A stretch of DNA of 64,000 nt from JAJECS01 sp965219705 (GTDB taxonomy: Bacteria > Chloroflexota > UBA11872): positions 2,356,001 through 2,420,000 of the forward strand of contig OZ244789.1 in assembly GCA_965219705.1 (NCBI GenBank). The letters are read 5' to 3'. The notes under the pieces were generated by a model, which saw only the letters and a program-made list of their open reading frames with translations, was not told the DNA's origin and did not search any database. This document shows positions 52,136 to 61,649 of this stretch, piece after piece; within the stretch, counting starts at the first letter, position 1; each line of letters starts with the position of its first letter. The translations under genes were made by a program, and so were the position numbers.

Positions 52136-55100
52136 TCAATTGGCGCCACAGAACGGCAGACCAAGCTCGGCAAGGTCGCTGTTCGCTACATCGCGCAACG
52201 GCGCAGGCACGCACCCCGTGAGTTGGTTGCTGCCACCGAGGAACAGCTCTTCCAGGTTGGCGAGCTGGCCGAGGTCGGCCGGGATCGCGCCGCTCAACTG
52301 GTTGTCGGCGAGCCACAGCGCGGTCAGCTTCGAGAGGCGGCGCAACTGCGGCGGGATCGTCCCGCTCAACTGGTTCGCCTGAAGCTTCAGCTCTTCCAGG
52401 TCGGCGAGGCGGCCCAACGCCGACGGGATTGCCCCGCTGAGTTGATTGGCGCTGAGGTCTAACACTTGCAGCCTGAGGAAGCTGCCCAGCTCGGGCGGAA
52501 TCGGCCCGCTCAATTGGTTTCCATGCAGATTCAGTACATCCAGGTACTGAATCTTGGCCAACTCCGGCGGGACCGGCCCGGTCAACTGGTTGCCGTGGAG
52601 GTCTAGCACATCAAGGTAGTAAAGGTCGCCCAACTCGGGCGGGATGGCTCCGCTGAACTGGTTGGCACTGAGATCCAACGCGTGCAGACGGCCGAGGCTG
52701 CCCAACTCCGGCGGAATTGCCCCGCTGAGCTGGTTATCGCCGAGATCCAACCATCCGATCCCGCCGTGACTGATCAACTCGGGCGGGATCGTGCCCCTCA
52801 ACTGGTTGCCATGCAGGTCCAGCAGATACAGCTGCGGGAGGTTGGCCAACTCCGGCGGGATTGCCCCGCTCAACTCGTTGCCCCCGAGCACCAGCCATCC
52901 CAGCCTGGGGGAGCTGCCCAACTCCGGCGGGATCGCCCCGCTTAGCTGATTGTCGCTGAGCTTCAACTTATGCAGCCTGGCCATGCGGCTCAGCTCGGGC
53001 GGGATCGTGCCACTGAGCTGATTGTCACTGAGATCCAACTCAGACAGAGTGGCGAGGAGGCTCAATTCGGACGGGATCTCGCCCTGTAACTGGTTGCCTT
53101 GGAGCCGCAACCATTGCACGGCGGGGAGGTTGCCCAGCGCGGGCGGGATCGCCCCACTCAGCTGGTTGTCAGAGATCCCCAGCCCGGTGAGGTTGGCGAG
53201 ATTGCCCAGTTCCGGCGGGATCGCCCCACTCAACTGGTTGTTAGAGAGCGACAGCGTTTGCAGGTTGGTGAGGCGGACCAACTCCGTCGGCAACGCTTCA
53301 CTTAGCTGGTTTCCATAGAGGTACATCTCTGTCAGGCTCGTAAGGTTGCCCAGCGCGGGCGGGATCGCCCCACTGAGCCTGTTGTCGGAGAGCGACAGCC
53401 TTGTCAGGTTGGCGAGGTTGCCCAACTCCGGCGGGATCGCCCCACTGAGCTGGTTGTCAGAGAGATAAAGCGTTTTCAGGTTGGCGAGGTTGCCCAGCTC
53501 GGATGGGATCGGTCCACTGAGTTCGTTGCCGGAGAGCGACAGCCCTGTCAGGTTGGCGAGGTTGCCTAGCTCGGGCGGGATCGCGCCGCTCAACTGGAGG
53601 CCGTCGAGCGTCAGCGATTCCAGCTTGGCGAGATTGCCCAGCTCGGGTGGGATCGTCCCACTCAACTCCATACCGTGAAGGGACAGCCTCTCCAGATTTG
53701 CGAGGCGGCCCAGCTCGGGCGGGATCGCCCCACTGAACTGGTTGCCAGAAAGCTGCAGCCTTGTCAGGTTGGCCAGGTTTCCCAACTCGGGCGGCATCGC
53801 GCCACTGAGCTGATTGTCAGAGAGGTAAAGCGTTTTCAGGTTGGCGAGGTTGCCCAGCTCGGATGGAATCGGTCCACTGAGTTCGTTGCCGGAGAGCGAC
53901 AGCTCTGTCAGGTTGGCGAGGTTGCCCAGCTCGGGTGGAATCGCGCCACTGAGTTCGTTGCCGGAGAGCGACAGCCCCGTCAGGTTGAAGAGGTTGCCCA
54001 ACTCGGGCGGGATCGCCCCAGTCAACTCGTTACCCCAAAGCTCGAGCACCGTCAGGCTGGCGAGGCGGCCCAACTCGGAGGGGAGCTCCCCACTCAACCT
54101 GTTTCTCAAGAGCCCCAATTCCGAGACCCGGCCGGCGTCCGTGGTCACGCCCAGCCATTCGCTGATCGGCGCCTCGGTCAGCCAGTTGTCCTGGTGAGCC
54201 CAGTGCCTCCCGTTGGTCGCGTGATAGAACGCGACCAGCGTGGCCCTATCCGGCGAGCTGTCGTTGGCGCCGCAGAACGGCACGTTGAGCTCGGCAAGGT
54301 CGTTGTGCGGGGCGCCGGCCAGTTTCTCGGAGACGCAGCCGGTGTATCGGTTGGTTCCGCCGAGGAACAACATTTCCAGATTGGCCAGGTCGAGCAGCTC
54401 CAATGGGATCGCGCCGCCCAACCGGTTGTTCTGAAGGTGCAGCGATTTCAGACTGTAGTAGTTGCCCAACTCCGGTGGGATTTCCCCGCTGAGCTGGTTG
54501 TCATTGAGCCCGAGCCATAGCAGGTCATAGAGACGGCTCAACTCGGGCGGGATCGCGCCGCTCAACTGGTTGGAGTCAAGCCGCAGCTCTCGCAGGTCGG
54601 AAAGGCTGCCCAACTCCGGCGGGATCGCGCCGCTCAACTGGTTGCCTTGCAGATAGAGCCGCAGCAGGTTTTCGAGACGGCCCAACTCGGGTGGGATCGC
54701 CCCCGTCAACTGGTTGTCATTGAGGTAGAGGCGATACAGGTTGGTCAGATTGCCCAGCTCGGGCGGGATCGCCCCGCTCAACTGGTTGCCATTGAGGTAG
54801 AGCTGACGCAGCCTGGCGAGGCTGCCCAATTGGGGCGGGATCGGCCCGCTGAGCTGGTTGTCGTTGAGGCCCAACCATTCCAGGCTGTGGAGCCTGCCCG
54901 CCTCTGATGGGATCGCGCCACTCAACTGGTTCTCTTGTAGCCCGAGCCGTTCCAGGTTCGAGAGGCGGCCCAACGCGGCGGGGATCGCTCCTTGCAGTTG
55001 GTTGGAGTGCAGCTCCAGCGCTTCCAGGTCCGCGAGACGGCCCAATTCGGCGGGAATCGCCCCGCTGAGCTGGTTCTCGTTGAGATGCAGCAGTTGCAGG

Positions 55101-56299
55101 TTGGCGAGGCTGCCCAGCTCGGGTGGGATCTTGCCGCTGAGCTGGTTGCTGTCCAGCCGCAGCCAGAGCAGCTTGGAGAGACTGCCGAGGTCGGGCGGGA
55201 TCGTCCCCCGCAACTCGTTCCCGGTGAGGTGGAGCTCCAGCAGGTTTGAGAGTTGGCCGAGGTCGGCGGGGAGCGGACCGCGCAACTGGTTGGCCTCCAT
55301 CCGCAGCGCCGTGACGTTGCCGCTGCGGTCGGTGGCGATGCCGTGCCATTCACCCAGGGGCGCGTCGCTCAGCCAGTTGGTGCTGGTGGTCCAATTCGGC
55401 CCGTCGGTTGCGTGGTAGAGCGCGACCAGCGCCGCTCGGTCCGCGACGGATACCGCTGCGGGCGTCGGTCCGGGCCGCGCCGGGGGCGTTCCCAGTGAGA
55501 ACACCGGCAATGCCGCCACGTGGTCCGCGAGAACCGGCGCTTTCGCCCCATCCGGCATGATCACGTTGCTCAGCTTCTTCACCTTGTCCGGCACGTTCTG
55601 TAGGTTCACCCGGCCCACCGTGGTTCCCGGCGCCGGCACGTTCCAGATCACGAACACCGTGCGCTGCGCCCGCAGCATCTGCAGGCCCTGCGGATTGCCG
55701 TTCACCTCCCGCTCCTCATAGCGGATGGGGAGCCCGTAGAGGTTCAGCCAGTCGGGCTCACTCAAGAACCGCTCCTTGATTGCGGCGTTCTCGTCCAGCA
55801 GCGCCAGGTGGTCTTGGGTGATGGTGGCGAAGTCGGCGCCCTGATCGGCTTCGAGCACCTGGTGGGGCGGGACGTTGGGCAGCTCGACGTCGGGGTAGCG
55901 GTTGGCCAGCACGTCGAGGGTGTTGTAGTAGTTCATGCGGCTCTTGCCGGGATCCCACTGCAGGATGACCTTCTGGAAGGCCTGGAGGGTGAAAGGCCCA
56001 TCGACCCAGCGCTGGCTGATGGGATAGCCGATGGCCTGGAGATCGCGCTCGCGGACGAAGTCCCACAGCGGGACGTTGTTGGCGTTGGTAACGGCGTAGC
56101 CGTCGTCGGGGTCGGCCGTATCGCCGCCAGTGATCGTGAACAGGCAGCCGTCGTCGACGGCGGCGCCCGTGCAGTCCAGCGCGCCCACTGACGGCCCGAC
56201 CGTCAGCGTGGCCACAGCAGCCATGGCCAGGACAAGCGCAACCGCGATTGGCCCAACGAGCCACGGCAAGCGGCGGCGAGTCAAGAGTTGCGCATACAT
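52136..56299 (-). CDS. Secreted protein: shared N-terminal module plus 41 plant-type leucine-rich repeats
   Basis: A 1387-residue exported protein. MYAQLLTRRRLPWLVGPIAV starts a signal peptide cleaved before ALDCTG. The shared module (about 45-295) includes GCLFTITGGDTADPDDGYAV, DLQAIGYPISQRWVDGPFTL and RMNYYNTLDVLANRYPDVEL. Two LRR units follow, each with an N-cap (DRAALVALYHATDGPNW; DRATLVAFYHATNGRHW) and a C-cap with two Cys (CVSEKLAG...LNVPFCGAN; CVPAPLRD...LGLPFCGAN). They hold 14 and 27 repeats of 24 residues with the consensus LxxLxLxxNQLSGAIPPELG, the plant-specific LRR class. Near-identical DNA 360 bp apart (53461 and 53821) shows a five-repeat duplication. Bases 51922-52135 upstream of the RCC1 gene separate the two. 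Such proteins usually bind other proteins; the partner is unknown. Confidence 0.88.
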   Translation of the reverse strand: MYAQLLTRRRLPWLVGPIAVALVLAMAAVATLTVGPSVGALDCTGAAVDDGCLFTITGGDTADPDDGYAVTNANNVPLWDFVRERDLQAIGYPISQRWVDGPFTLQAFQKVILQWDPGKSRMNYYNTLDVLANRYPDVELPNVPPHQVLEADQGADFATITQDHLALLDENAAIKERFLSEPDWLNLYGLPIRYEEREVNGNPQGLQMLRAQRTVFVIWNVPAPGTTVGRVNLQNVPDKVKKLSNVIMPDGAKAPVLADHVAALPVFSLGTPPARPGPTPAAVSVADRAALVALYHATDGPNWTTSTNWLSDAPLGEWHGIATDRSGNVTALRMEANQLRGPLPADLGQLSNLLELHLTGNELRGTIPPDLGSLSKLLWLRLDSNQLSGKIPPELGSLANLQLLHLNENQLSGAIPAELGRLADLEALELHSNQLQGAIPAALGRLSNLERLGLQENQLSGAIPSEAGRLHSLEWLGLNDNQLSGPIPPQLGSLARLRQLYLNGNQLSGAIPPELGNLTNLYRLYLNDNQLTGAIPPELGRLENLLRLYLQGNQLSGAIPPELGSLSDLRELRLDSNQLSGAIPPELSRLYDLLWLGLNDNQLSGEIPPELGNYYSLKSLHLQNNRLGGAIPLELLDLANLEMLFLGGTNRYTGCVSEKLAGAPHNDLAELNVPFCGANDSSPDRATLVAFYHATNGRHWAHQDNWLTEAPISEWLGVTTDAGRVSELGLLRNRLSGELPSELGRLASLTVLELWGNELTGAIPPELGNLFNLTGLSLSGNELSGAIPPELGNLANLTELSLSGNELSGPIPSELGNLANLKTLYLSDNQLSGAMPPELGNLANLTRLQLSGNQFSGAIPPELGRLANLERLSLHGMELSGTIPPELGNLAKLESLTLDGLQLSGAIPPELGNLANLTGLSLSGNELSGPIPSELGNLANLKTLYLSDNQLSGAIPPELGNLANLTRLSLSDNRLSGAIPPALGNLTSLTEMYLYGNQLSEALPTELVRLTNLQTLSLSNNQLSGAIPPELGNLANLTGLGISDNQLSGAIPPALGNLPAVQWLRLQGNQLQGEIPSELSLLATLSELDLSDNQLSGTIPPELSRMARLHKLKLSDNQLSGAIPPELGSSPRLGWLVLGGNELSGAIPPELANLPQLYLLDLHGNQLRGTIPPELISHGGIGWLDLGDNQLSGAIPPELGSLGRLHALDLSANQFSGAIPPELGDLYYLDVLDLHGNQLTGPVPPELAKIQYLDVLNLHGNQLSGPIPPELGSFLRLQVLDLSANQLSGAIPSALGRLADLEELKLQANQLSGTIPPQLRRLSKLTALWLADNQLSGAIPADLGQLANLEELFLGGSNQLTGCVPAPLRDVANSDLAELGLPFCGAN

Positions 56300-56997
56300 G
56301 CCTCGACGGCCCACGGCCCTCGGCTTCCCTTGTAAGAGATTACGTTGTCTGCGGCCGAATCGTTCCCTCTTCCTTCGGAACAACCCTGGCTTCTGGGCAA
56401 ATCGTAATCGTCGCCGCCGCCGCGACCGGCCTGCCTGGCGAGGCCTGGGCCCGGCCCTTTCGTGTTCCGATGTTTGCAGCTCGCGCATCTTTTGTCGGTA
56501 GAGCGGCTGCATCGCAGCCGCTTGGTTCGTTCTCCAAATACATGTGCTTGACGCCATGCGCCAATGCCAGCAGCTTGACGCTTCCGACGCTCGGCCAGCG
56601 CGATCTGTATGAGCAGGCGACTACCGGCCGCCGCTGGACTGCACTTGCGATCAGTCCGCCGTTTGCGCGGCGTCACGACTGGGACTGGATCGGCCGTAGC
56701 CGCGGCGCGAGACCTTGGTCGGAGCGCCCTCAGCCGGCGGTGGAGCGGCTGCTGCATACGTGCTCACCGAGGAAATATGGCTCGCAAGAAGGTGTCGAAC
56801 CTACTGCGTATTGGACGAAGACTTACGGAGAGGGCGACGCCAATCCTGCAAGGTAGGTGTAGTCCGAATGCTCGGCGCCACAAACCCGTTAGATCAGAGG
56901 TGCTCACTGGTTTTGGACAGAGGTCTCTTCCACGGGCGGACGGTGCCGACAAAGGTCAACAGCTCGGTGGCGGATCGATCCGTTACGATCGCGCGCT
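56300..56997. other. Intergenic region upstream of the LRR gene
   Basis: About 700 bp without a gene that could be supported. Several open frames of 60-160 codons lack family motifs and normal composition. An inverted repeat with 9-bp arms and a 3-base loop lies at 56502-56522 (AGCGGCTGC, atc, GCAGCCGCT). The region must hold the LRR promoter, and it ends at the CTAG target site of the insertion sequence. Confidence 0.45.
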
Positions 56998-57001
56998 CTA
57001 G

Positions 57002-58181
57002 GAAAGCTCTGATTTAGTCCCAGGTCGCGGCCCGCCGGCAAGGCCTATGCTCAGAAGCAACGGACAGCTGGGGAGGGCCCCGATGCACCCGCAACGCTCA
57101 TTTGCCGACGTGGAGTATGACGGCCAGCCGCGCCAGACACGGCGGGAGCGCTTTCTGCAGCGCATGGACGCGCTGCTGCCCTGGGCGCGGCTCGAAGCGT
57201 GCATCCGCCCGGTCTACCCCACCGGCGAGCGCGGGCGACCCCCCTATCCGCTGGCCCTGCTGCTGCGGATTCACTGCGTGCAGCTGTTCTACAACCTCAG
57301 CGACCCGGCGATGGAAGACGCGTTGTACGACAGCGTGGCGGTGCAGCGGTTCGTGGGGCTGACCGCGCGGGACCCGCGGCCCGATGAGACGACGATCCTC
57401 CATTTCCGGCACCTGCTGGAACGACACCACCTGGGCGAGGGATTGCTGGCGGAGATCACCCAGCACCTGGCGACGCAGGGGCTGCGGCTGCGCGAAGGGA
57501 CGATCGTGGACGCGACCATCCTCGACGCGCCGGCGTCGACGAAGAACCGCGCGCAGGCCCGAGACCCCGAGATGCATCAGGTGAAGAAGGGGAACCAGTG
57601 GTACTTCGGCATGAAGGCGCACATCGGGGTGGACGCCGCCACCGGGCTGGTGCATAGCGTGGCGACGACGGCGGCCAACGTGGCGGATATCACGCAAGTG
57701 CCGCAGCTCCTGCACGGCGCCGAGACGCGCGTGTGGGGCGATGCGGGCTACGCGGGGGTGGCCCGGCGCCCCGAGCATCAGGGCCGACCGGTCGATTGGC
57801 AGGTGGCCCTGCGGCCGGGGCAGCGGCGACGCTTGGCACCCGGCAGCGCCGCCGCCGAGGCGGAGCAGCGCAAGGCCTCCATCCGGGCGAAAGTGGAGCA
57901 TCCGTTCCTGTATGTGAAGCGCCACTTCGGCTACACCCAGGCGCGGTATCGGGGATTGGCCAAGAACCGCACCCGGCTGTGCCTGCTGTTCGGGTTCGCC
58001 AATCTGCTGCTGGCGGCGCGTGCCGCGCCGGGCTAAGCGGGAGCCGTGCGCCCTGCGCGGGGACGATGGCGCCCCCCGCACCCCATGACGGGCGGATCGA
58101 GCCCGCGCGTCGGCCCAGGCGACGATCCCGGCACCGCCCGAACGCCCTGGCGCTCAGGTGCCCCAGTTGTTCAGAGGTTTC
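57002..58181 (+). mobile_element. Intact IS5-group insertion sequence with CTAG target duplication
   Basis: An 1180-bp element. The ends read GAAAGCTCTGA on the left and the complement of GAAACCTCTGA on the right, 10 of 11 positions matching. Identical CTAG tetranucleotides flank it at 56998-57001 and 58182-58185, matching the YTAR target and 4-bp duplication of the IS5 group. One transposase gene fills it. The perfect target duplication and open transposase suggest recent movement. Confidence 0.88.
57083..58036 (+). CDS. IS5-group transposase
   Basis: A 317-residue DDE transposase. N-terminal DUF772-like domain: RRERFLQRMDALLPWARLEA, YPLALLLRIHCVQLFYNLSD and AVQRFVGLTARDPRPDETTI. Catalytic residues appear as Asp in REGTIVDATILDAPASTKN, Asp in ETRVWGDAGYAG and Glu in RKASIRAKVEHPFLYVKRHF with the Y-(2)-R-(3)-G-(6) region YRGLAKNRTRL. 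GGGGAGGG at 57070-57077 precedes the ATG at 57083; a frame from 57047 would start inside the left end. Complete and apparently functional. Confidence 0.93.
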   Translation: MHPQRSFADVEYDGQPRQTRRERFLQRMDALLPWARLEACIRPVYPTGERGRPPYPLALLLRIHCVQLFYNLSDPAMEDALYDSVAVQRFVGLTARDPRPDETTILHFRHLLERHHLGEGLLAEITQHLATQGLRLREGTIVDATILDAPASTKNRAQARDPEMHQVKKGNQWYFGMKAHIGVDAATGLVHSVATTAANVADITQVPQLLHGAETRVWGDAGYAGVARRPEHQGRPVDWQVALRPGQRRRLAPGSAAAEAEQRKASIRAKVEHPFLYVKRHFGYTQARYRGLAKNRTRLCLLFGFANLLLAARAAPG

Positions 58182-58277
58182 CTAGAGGTGTCAGCCCTCT
58201 TGAATACAAGGCGGACATTTGTCAAGAGATCGACAAGCGCCGAGGGGCGCTCGGGTGAGTACTGAGAAGTGAGGTCG

Positions 58278-61200
58278 ATGCGCGCGCGGCTGAAGTCATC
58301 GGCAGTCGCTGCCAGTATTGCGCTATTGGCAGTGATGTTGGTGGCGTGTGGCGACACACCGTCGCCCGCCGCGACTCCGGCACCCACGGCCACCGCCGCG
58401 TCGGTGACCGTCGCACCGACGCCAACTCCAGAAGCGACGCCCACGGCCGCCGCTACGCGCGAGGCAGTCGCACCCACGCCAAGTCCCGAACCGGCGGCCA
58501 CCGCAACGGCGATTCCCGCCACGCCGACGCCAAGTCCGGCATCGACAGCTACCCCAACGGCGACCCCCACGCCCACGCCGACACCCGAACCGACGCCCAC
58601 GCCGACTCCTGAACCGACGCCCACGCCGACTCCCGAACCGACGCCGACTCCGGAACCCAGCCCCACGCCCACTCCCACCGCCACGCCCACGGTCGCGGCT
58701 GCAACCGATCCCGACGCCCCTCTGGCCTTCGATCCCTCCGTGGTTCGGGGAACCCTGGGCAACGGTTTGGTCTACTACGTCAAGCACAACGAAGAGCCGC
58801 GTGATCGGGCCCACCTGTCGCTGGTTGTGAAGGCTGGCTCGATCCTCGAAGAAGAGGAACAGCGCGGGCTCGCGCATTTCGTCGAACACATGGCGTTCAA
58901 CGGCACCGAGCGCTTCGCCAAGCAGCAAATCGTCGAATACCTCGAGTCCATTGGAAGCACGCTCGGCGCCGACCTGAACGCTTCAACGGGTTTCGACTAC
59001 ACCCAGTATTTCCTCGAGATTCCAACTGACGATCCGGAGATTCTCGAGACCGCTTTTCAGATTCTCAGTGACTGGGCCTACGCCATAACGTTCGCGCCGG
59101 ACGAGGTCGAGCTTGAGCGCGGCGTGATCCTGGAAGAGTGGCGCTTAGGGCGAGGTTTTGGAGCGCGTTTTCAGGACAATTGGTTTCCACTAATTTTTGG
59201 CGACTCTCGCTATAACGAGCGAAGCCCAATTGGGCTGCCCGAAATCATCGAAACCGCTCCCGTACAGCGCCTGCGGGACTTCTACGAGCGCTGGTATCGG
59301 CCCGACTTGATGGCCGTTATCGCCGTGGGTGATTTCGACACCGAGGTGATCGCGGCAAAGGTGCGGCAATACTTCGCTCCGCCCCCAGAAGGTGAGGCTG
59401 GCCAGGCGAGCGCCGCCGTCGGATCGGCAACCGATCGGCCTCGCTATGGCGTGCCCGAGCACGATGCGCCGCGAGTCAACGTGTTCAGCGATCCCGAGGC
59501 GCCAGGTACACAGATATTCCTACTCCGAAAGCTCCCGCCCGAAGCCGGCCAGGACCCGGCGGCGCTGCGGCGCATCGTGGTGGAGCGGCTGGCATTCATG
59601 ATGCTCAATGCCCGTCTGTTTGAACGGGGTCAGGTTGATGATCCCCCCTATCTAGGGGCAGGCGGCGTGCGCGGGTCATTTGTCGAGCCGGTGGATCTCG
59701 TGCAGTTCGCGGCTTGGGTGGAGCAGGACGCCGTCGAGCCAGGGTTTGCGGCCCTGCTCGAGGAGACGCAGCGCGCTCGACAGCATGGATTCACCGAGAC
59801 CGAGCTGGCTCGAGAGAAGCTCACCCTAATGAGCGAAATTGAGCGTGTGTACAAGGAGCGGGATCAGCGGGAGTCCGCCAATCTGTCCCAGGAGTACGCG
59901 GACCACTTTCTTAGCGGGACGCCGGTTCCCGGCATCGAGGCTGAGTGGGACCTGTACCAGGAGTTGCTGCCGCAGATTTCGCTGGCGGAGGTCGACGCCG
60001 TGGCTGCTTCCTGGAGCGAGCCTGGGAATACGGTGCTTCTGGTCATGCGGCCCGAAGGAAGTGACGGCAAGTCGGATGATGACTTGGAGTCTGAGTTGCA
60101 GGCACAACTGGCGGCAGCCGACGCACTCGAGGTTGAACCATACGAGGACGAGGTGGCAGACGTGCCGCTCCTGGCTACCTTGCCGACGCCAGGGATCATC
60201 GACAGTGAAGAGCGGGTCGAGTCAATCGACGCTCTCAAGTGGACACTATCCAACGGGATGACCGTAATCGCCAAGCAGACTGACTTCAAGAATGACGAGA
60301 TTGTGTTTGGCGCCTTCAGTCCGGGTGGGCACTCGCTGGTCGCCGACGCGGACCATGTATCGGCGCTCTACGCCGACCAACTAGTTGCCGGCAGCGGCGT
60401 TGGGCTGCATGACAACGTGACCCTGGACAAGCTGCTGGCCGGCAAGCGGGTATCCGTTTCCCCTTATATCGGAGAGCTGTTCGAGGGCTTCAGCGGCCGG
60501 ACGTCGCCGGAAGACATGGAAACCCTGTTTCAACTGATAACTCTATATGCAACCGCGCCCAGGCTGGATCCGGTGTATTACTCGACCTACGAGACAAGCC
60601 TGCGCAGCGTCGCCGAGACGCGCGCCGACCAACCGGACGCCGTTTTCTCCGACGCCGTGACCACCGTGCTGAGCCAGAACCACTTTCGCCGGCGGCCCCT
60701 CACCCTCGAACTGCTGGACGAACTCAGCCTAGAGCGCGCGGAAGCGGTCTACGCCGACCGGTTTGCGGACTTGGGCGACGCAACCTTCGTTTTCGTGGGC
60801 GCCTTCGACTGGGAAACCCTGCGATCGTTGACCGCCACATATCTGGCCAGCCTGCCGACCACCGGGCGTGCCGAGCAGTGGCGGGACGTGGGTATCGATC
60901 CGCCGACGGGGCTGGAGGACCACGTCGTTCGCAGCGGCATCGAACCGCGCAGCACGACGGCCTTGGTGTTTGCCGGAGACATGGAGTGGAGCCGCCAGGA
61001 AGCGCTGACGCTTACGGTGGCAGCCGAGATGCTCCAGATCCGCTTGCGCGAGCGATTGCGAGAGGAGCTCGGTGGTACCTATAGCGTCGGCGTGAGAGCG
61101 CGGGCCAGAATTCTCCCGGACCCCGAATACCAAATCTCCATCTTCTTCGGGAGCGACCCTGCCCGTGCGGAGGAGCTCCTCGAGGAAGTGGCGGAGGAGC

Positions 61201-61469
61201 TGGATTGGCTGCGCGACGGAGGTGAGCAGGAATACCTGGACACGGTCAAGGAGCTTCTGCGTACTCCCCGAGAAGAGCAGCTGCGGGACAACGGCTTCTG
61301 GCTCAATCAGATCCAGACTGCCATGCAGCGGGGCGAGTCGTTCACGGCGACTACCGACTTCGACGAAAGGCTGGAGGCCTTGACCCTGGAGCAAGTCGCC
61401 GCCGCCGCTCGGCTCTACCTCACTGAGGACAGCTACGTGCGGGTGGTGCTGCTCCCCGAAGACGGTTAG
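58278..61469 (+). CDS. Lipoprotein M16 zinc peptidase, PqqL-like
   Basis: A 1063-residue lipid-anchored peptidase. The leader ends in a lipobox at Cys24 (VMLVAC). Residues 26-148 are a Pro/Thr/Ala linker rich in PTPTP and EPTPTP. The first M16 half carries the inverted zinc motif HxxEH as RGLAHFVEHMAFNGT (His200, Glu203, His204), with a distal Glu in VELERGVILEEWR. The second half begins near WTLSNGMTVIAKQTDFKNDE and has the inactive partner domains and the Arg/Tyr of EELGGTYSVGVRA, the substrate-pocket R/Y motif. Length beyond the linker (about 915 residues) fits PqqL-type two-half proteases. The ATG at 58278 was chosen over a GTG at 58269 because it gives a clean signal peptide. It follows the IS by about 95 bp. 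Confidence 0.92.
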   Translation: MRARLKSSAVAASIALLAVMLVACGDTPSPAATPAPTATAASVTVAPTPTPEATPTAAATREAVAPTPSPEPAATATAIPATPTPSPASTATPTATPTPTPTPEPTPTPTPEPTPTPTPEPTPTPEPSPTPTPTATPTVAAATDPDAPLAFDPSVVRGTLGNGLVYYVKHNEEPRDRAHLSLVVKAGSILEEEEQRGLAHFVEHMAFNGTERFAKQQIVEYLESIGSTLGADLNASTGFDYTQYFLEIPTDDPEILETAFQILSDWAYAITFAPDEVELERGVILEEWRLGRGFGARFQDNWFPLIFGDSRYNERSPIGLPEIIETAPVQRLRDFYERWYRPDLMAVIAVGDFDTEVIAAKVRQYFAPPPEGEAGQASAAVGSATDRPRYGVPEHDAPRVNVFSDPEAPGTQIFLLRKLPPEAGQDPAALRRIVVERLAFMMLNARLFERGQVDDPPYLGAGGVRGSFVEPVDLVQFAAWVEQDAVEPGFAALLEETQRARQHGFTETELAREKLTLMSEIERVYKERDQRESANLSQEYADHFLSGTPVPGIEAEWDLYQELLPQISLAEVDAVAASWSEPGNTVLLVMRPEGSDGKSDDDLESELQAQLAAADALEVEPYEDEVADVPLLATLPTPGIIDSEERVESIDALKWTLSNGMTVIAKQTDFKNDEIVFGAFSPGGHSLVADADHVSALYADQLVAGSGVGLHDNVTLDKLLAGKRVSVSPYIGELFEGFSGRTSPEDMETLFQLITLYATAPRLDPVYYSTYETSLRSVAETRADQPDAVFSDAVTTVLSQNHFRRRPLTLELLDELSLERAEAVYADRFADLGDATFVFVGAFDWETLRSLTATYLASLPTTGRAEQWRDVGIDPPTGLEDHVVRSGIEPRSTTALVFAGDMEWSRQEALTLTVAAEMLQIRLRERLREELGGTYSVGVRARARILPDPEYQISIFFGSDPARAEELLEEVAEELDWLRDGGEQEYLDTVKELLRTPREEQLRDNGFWLNQIQTAMQRGESFTATTDFDERLEALTLEQVAAAARLYLTEDSYVRVVLLPEDG

Positions 61470-61649
61470 TTCTCTCTCTCACCTCTGTGGTCAGAACACC
61501 TAGCCGAACGACTGCATGAATTGCTCGAGACTCTCACCGATCAGTTGATTCACTGTGTTCCGACCTTACGCTGCATCGCGGCATGGGCCTGCATTCAATC
61601 AGTAATCGGCCGAACCCGGGCGGCCATCCGAACCCGGTTCGAGTCGAAC

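Noticed and set aside
52200..55300. Regular 72-bp periodicity that might suggest a CRISPR or satellite array
   Set aside because: It encodes 24-residue LRRs in one frame, units differ in sequence and there is no repeat-spacer structure.
56609..57017. Overlapping open frames of 100-130 codons upstream of the insertion sequence
   Set aside because: No motifs, no ribosome site and atypical composition; left as non-coding.
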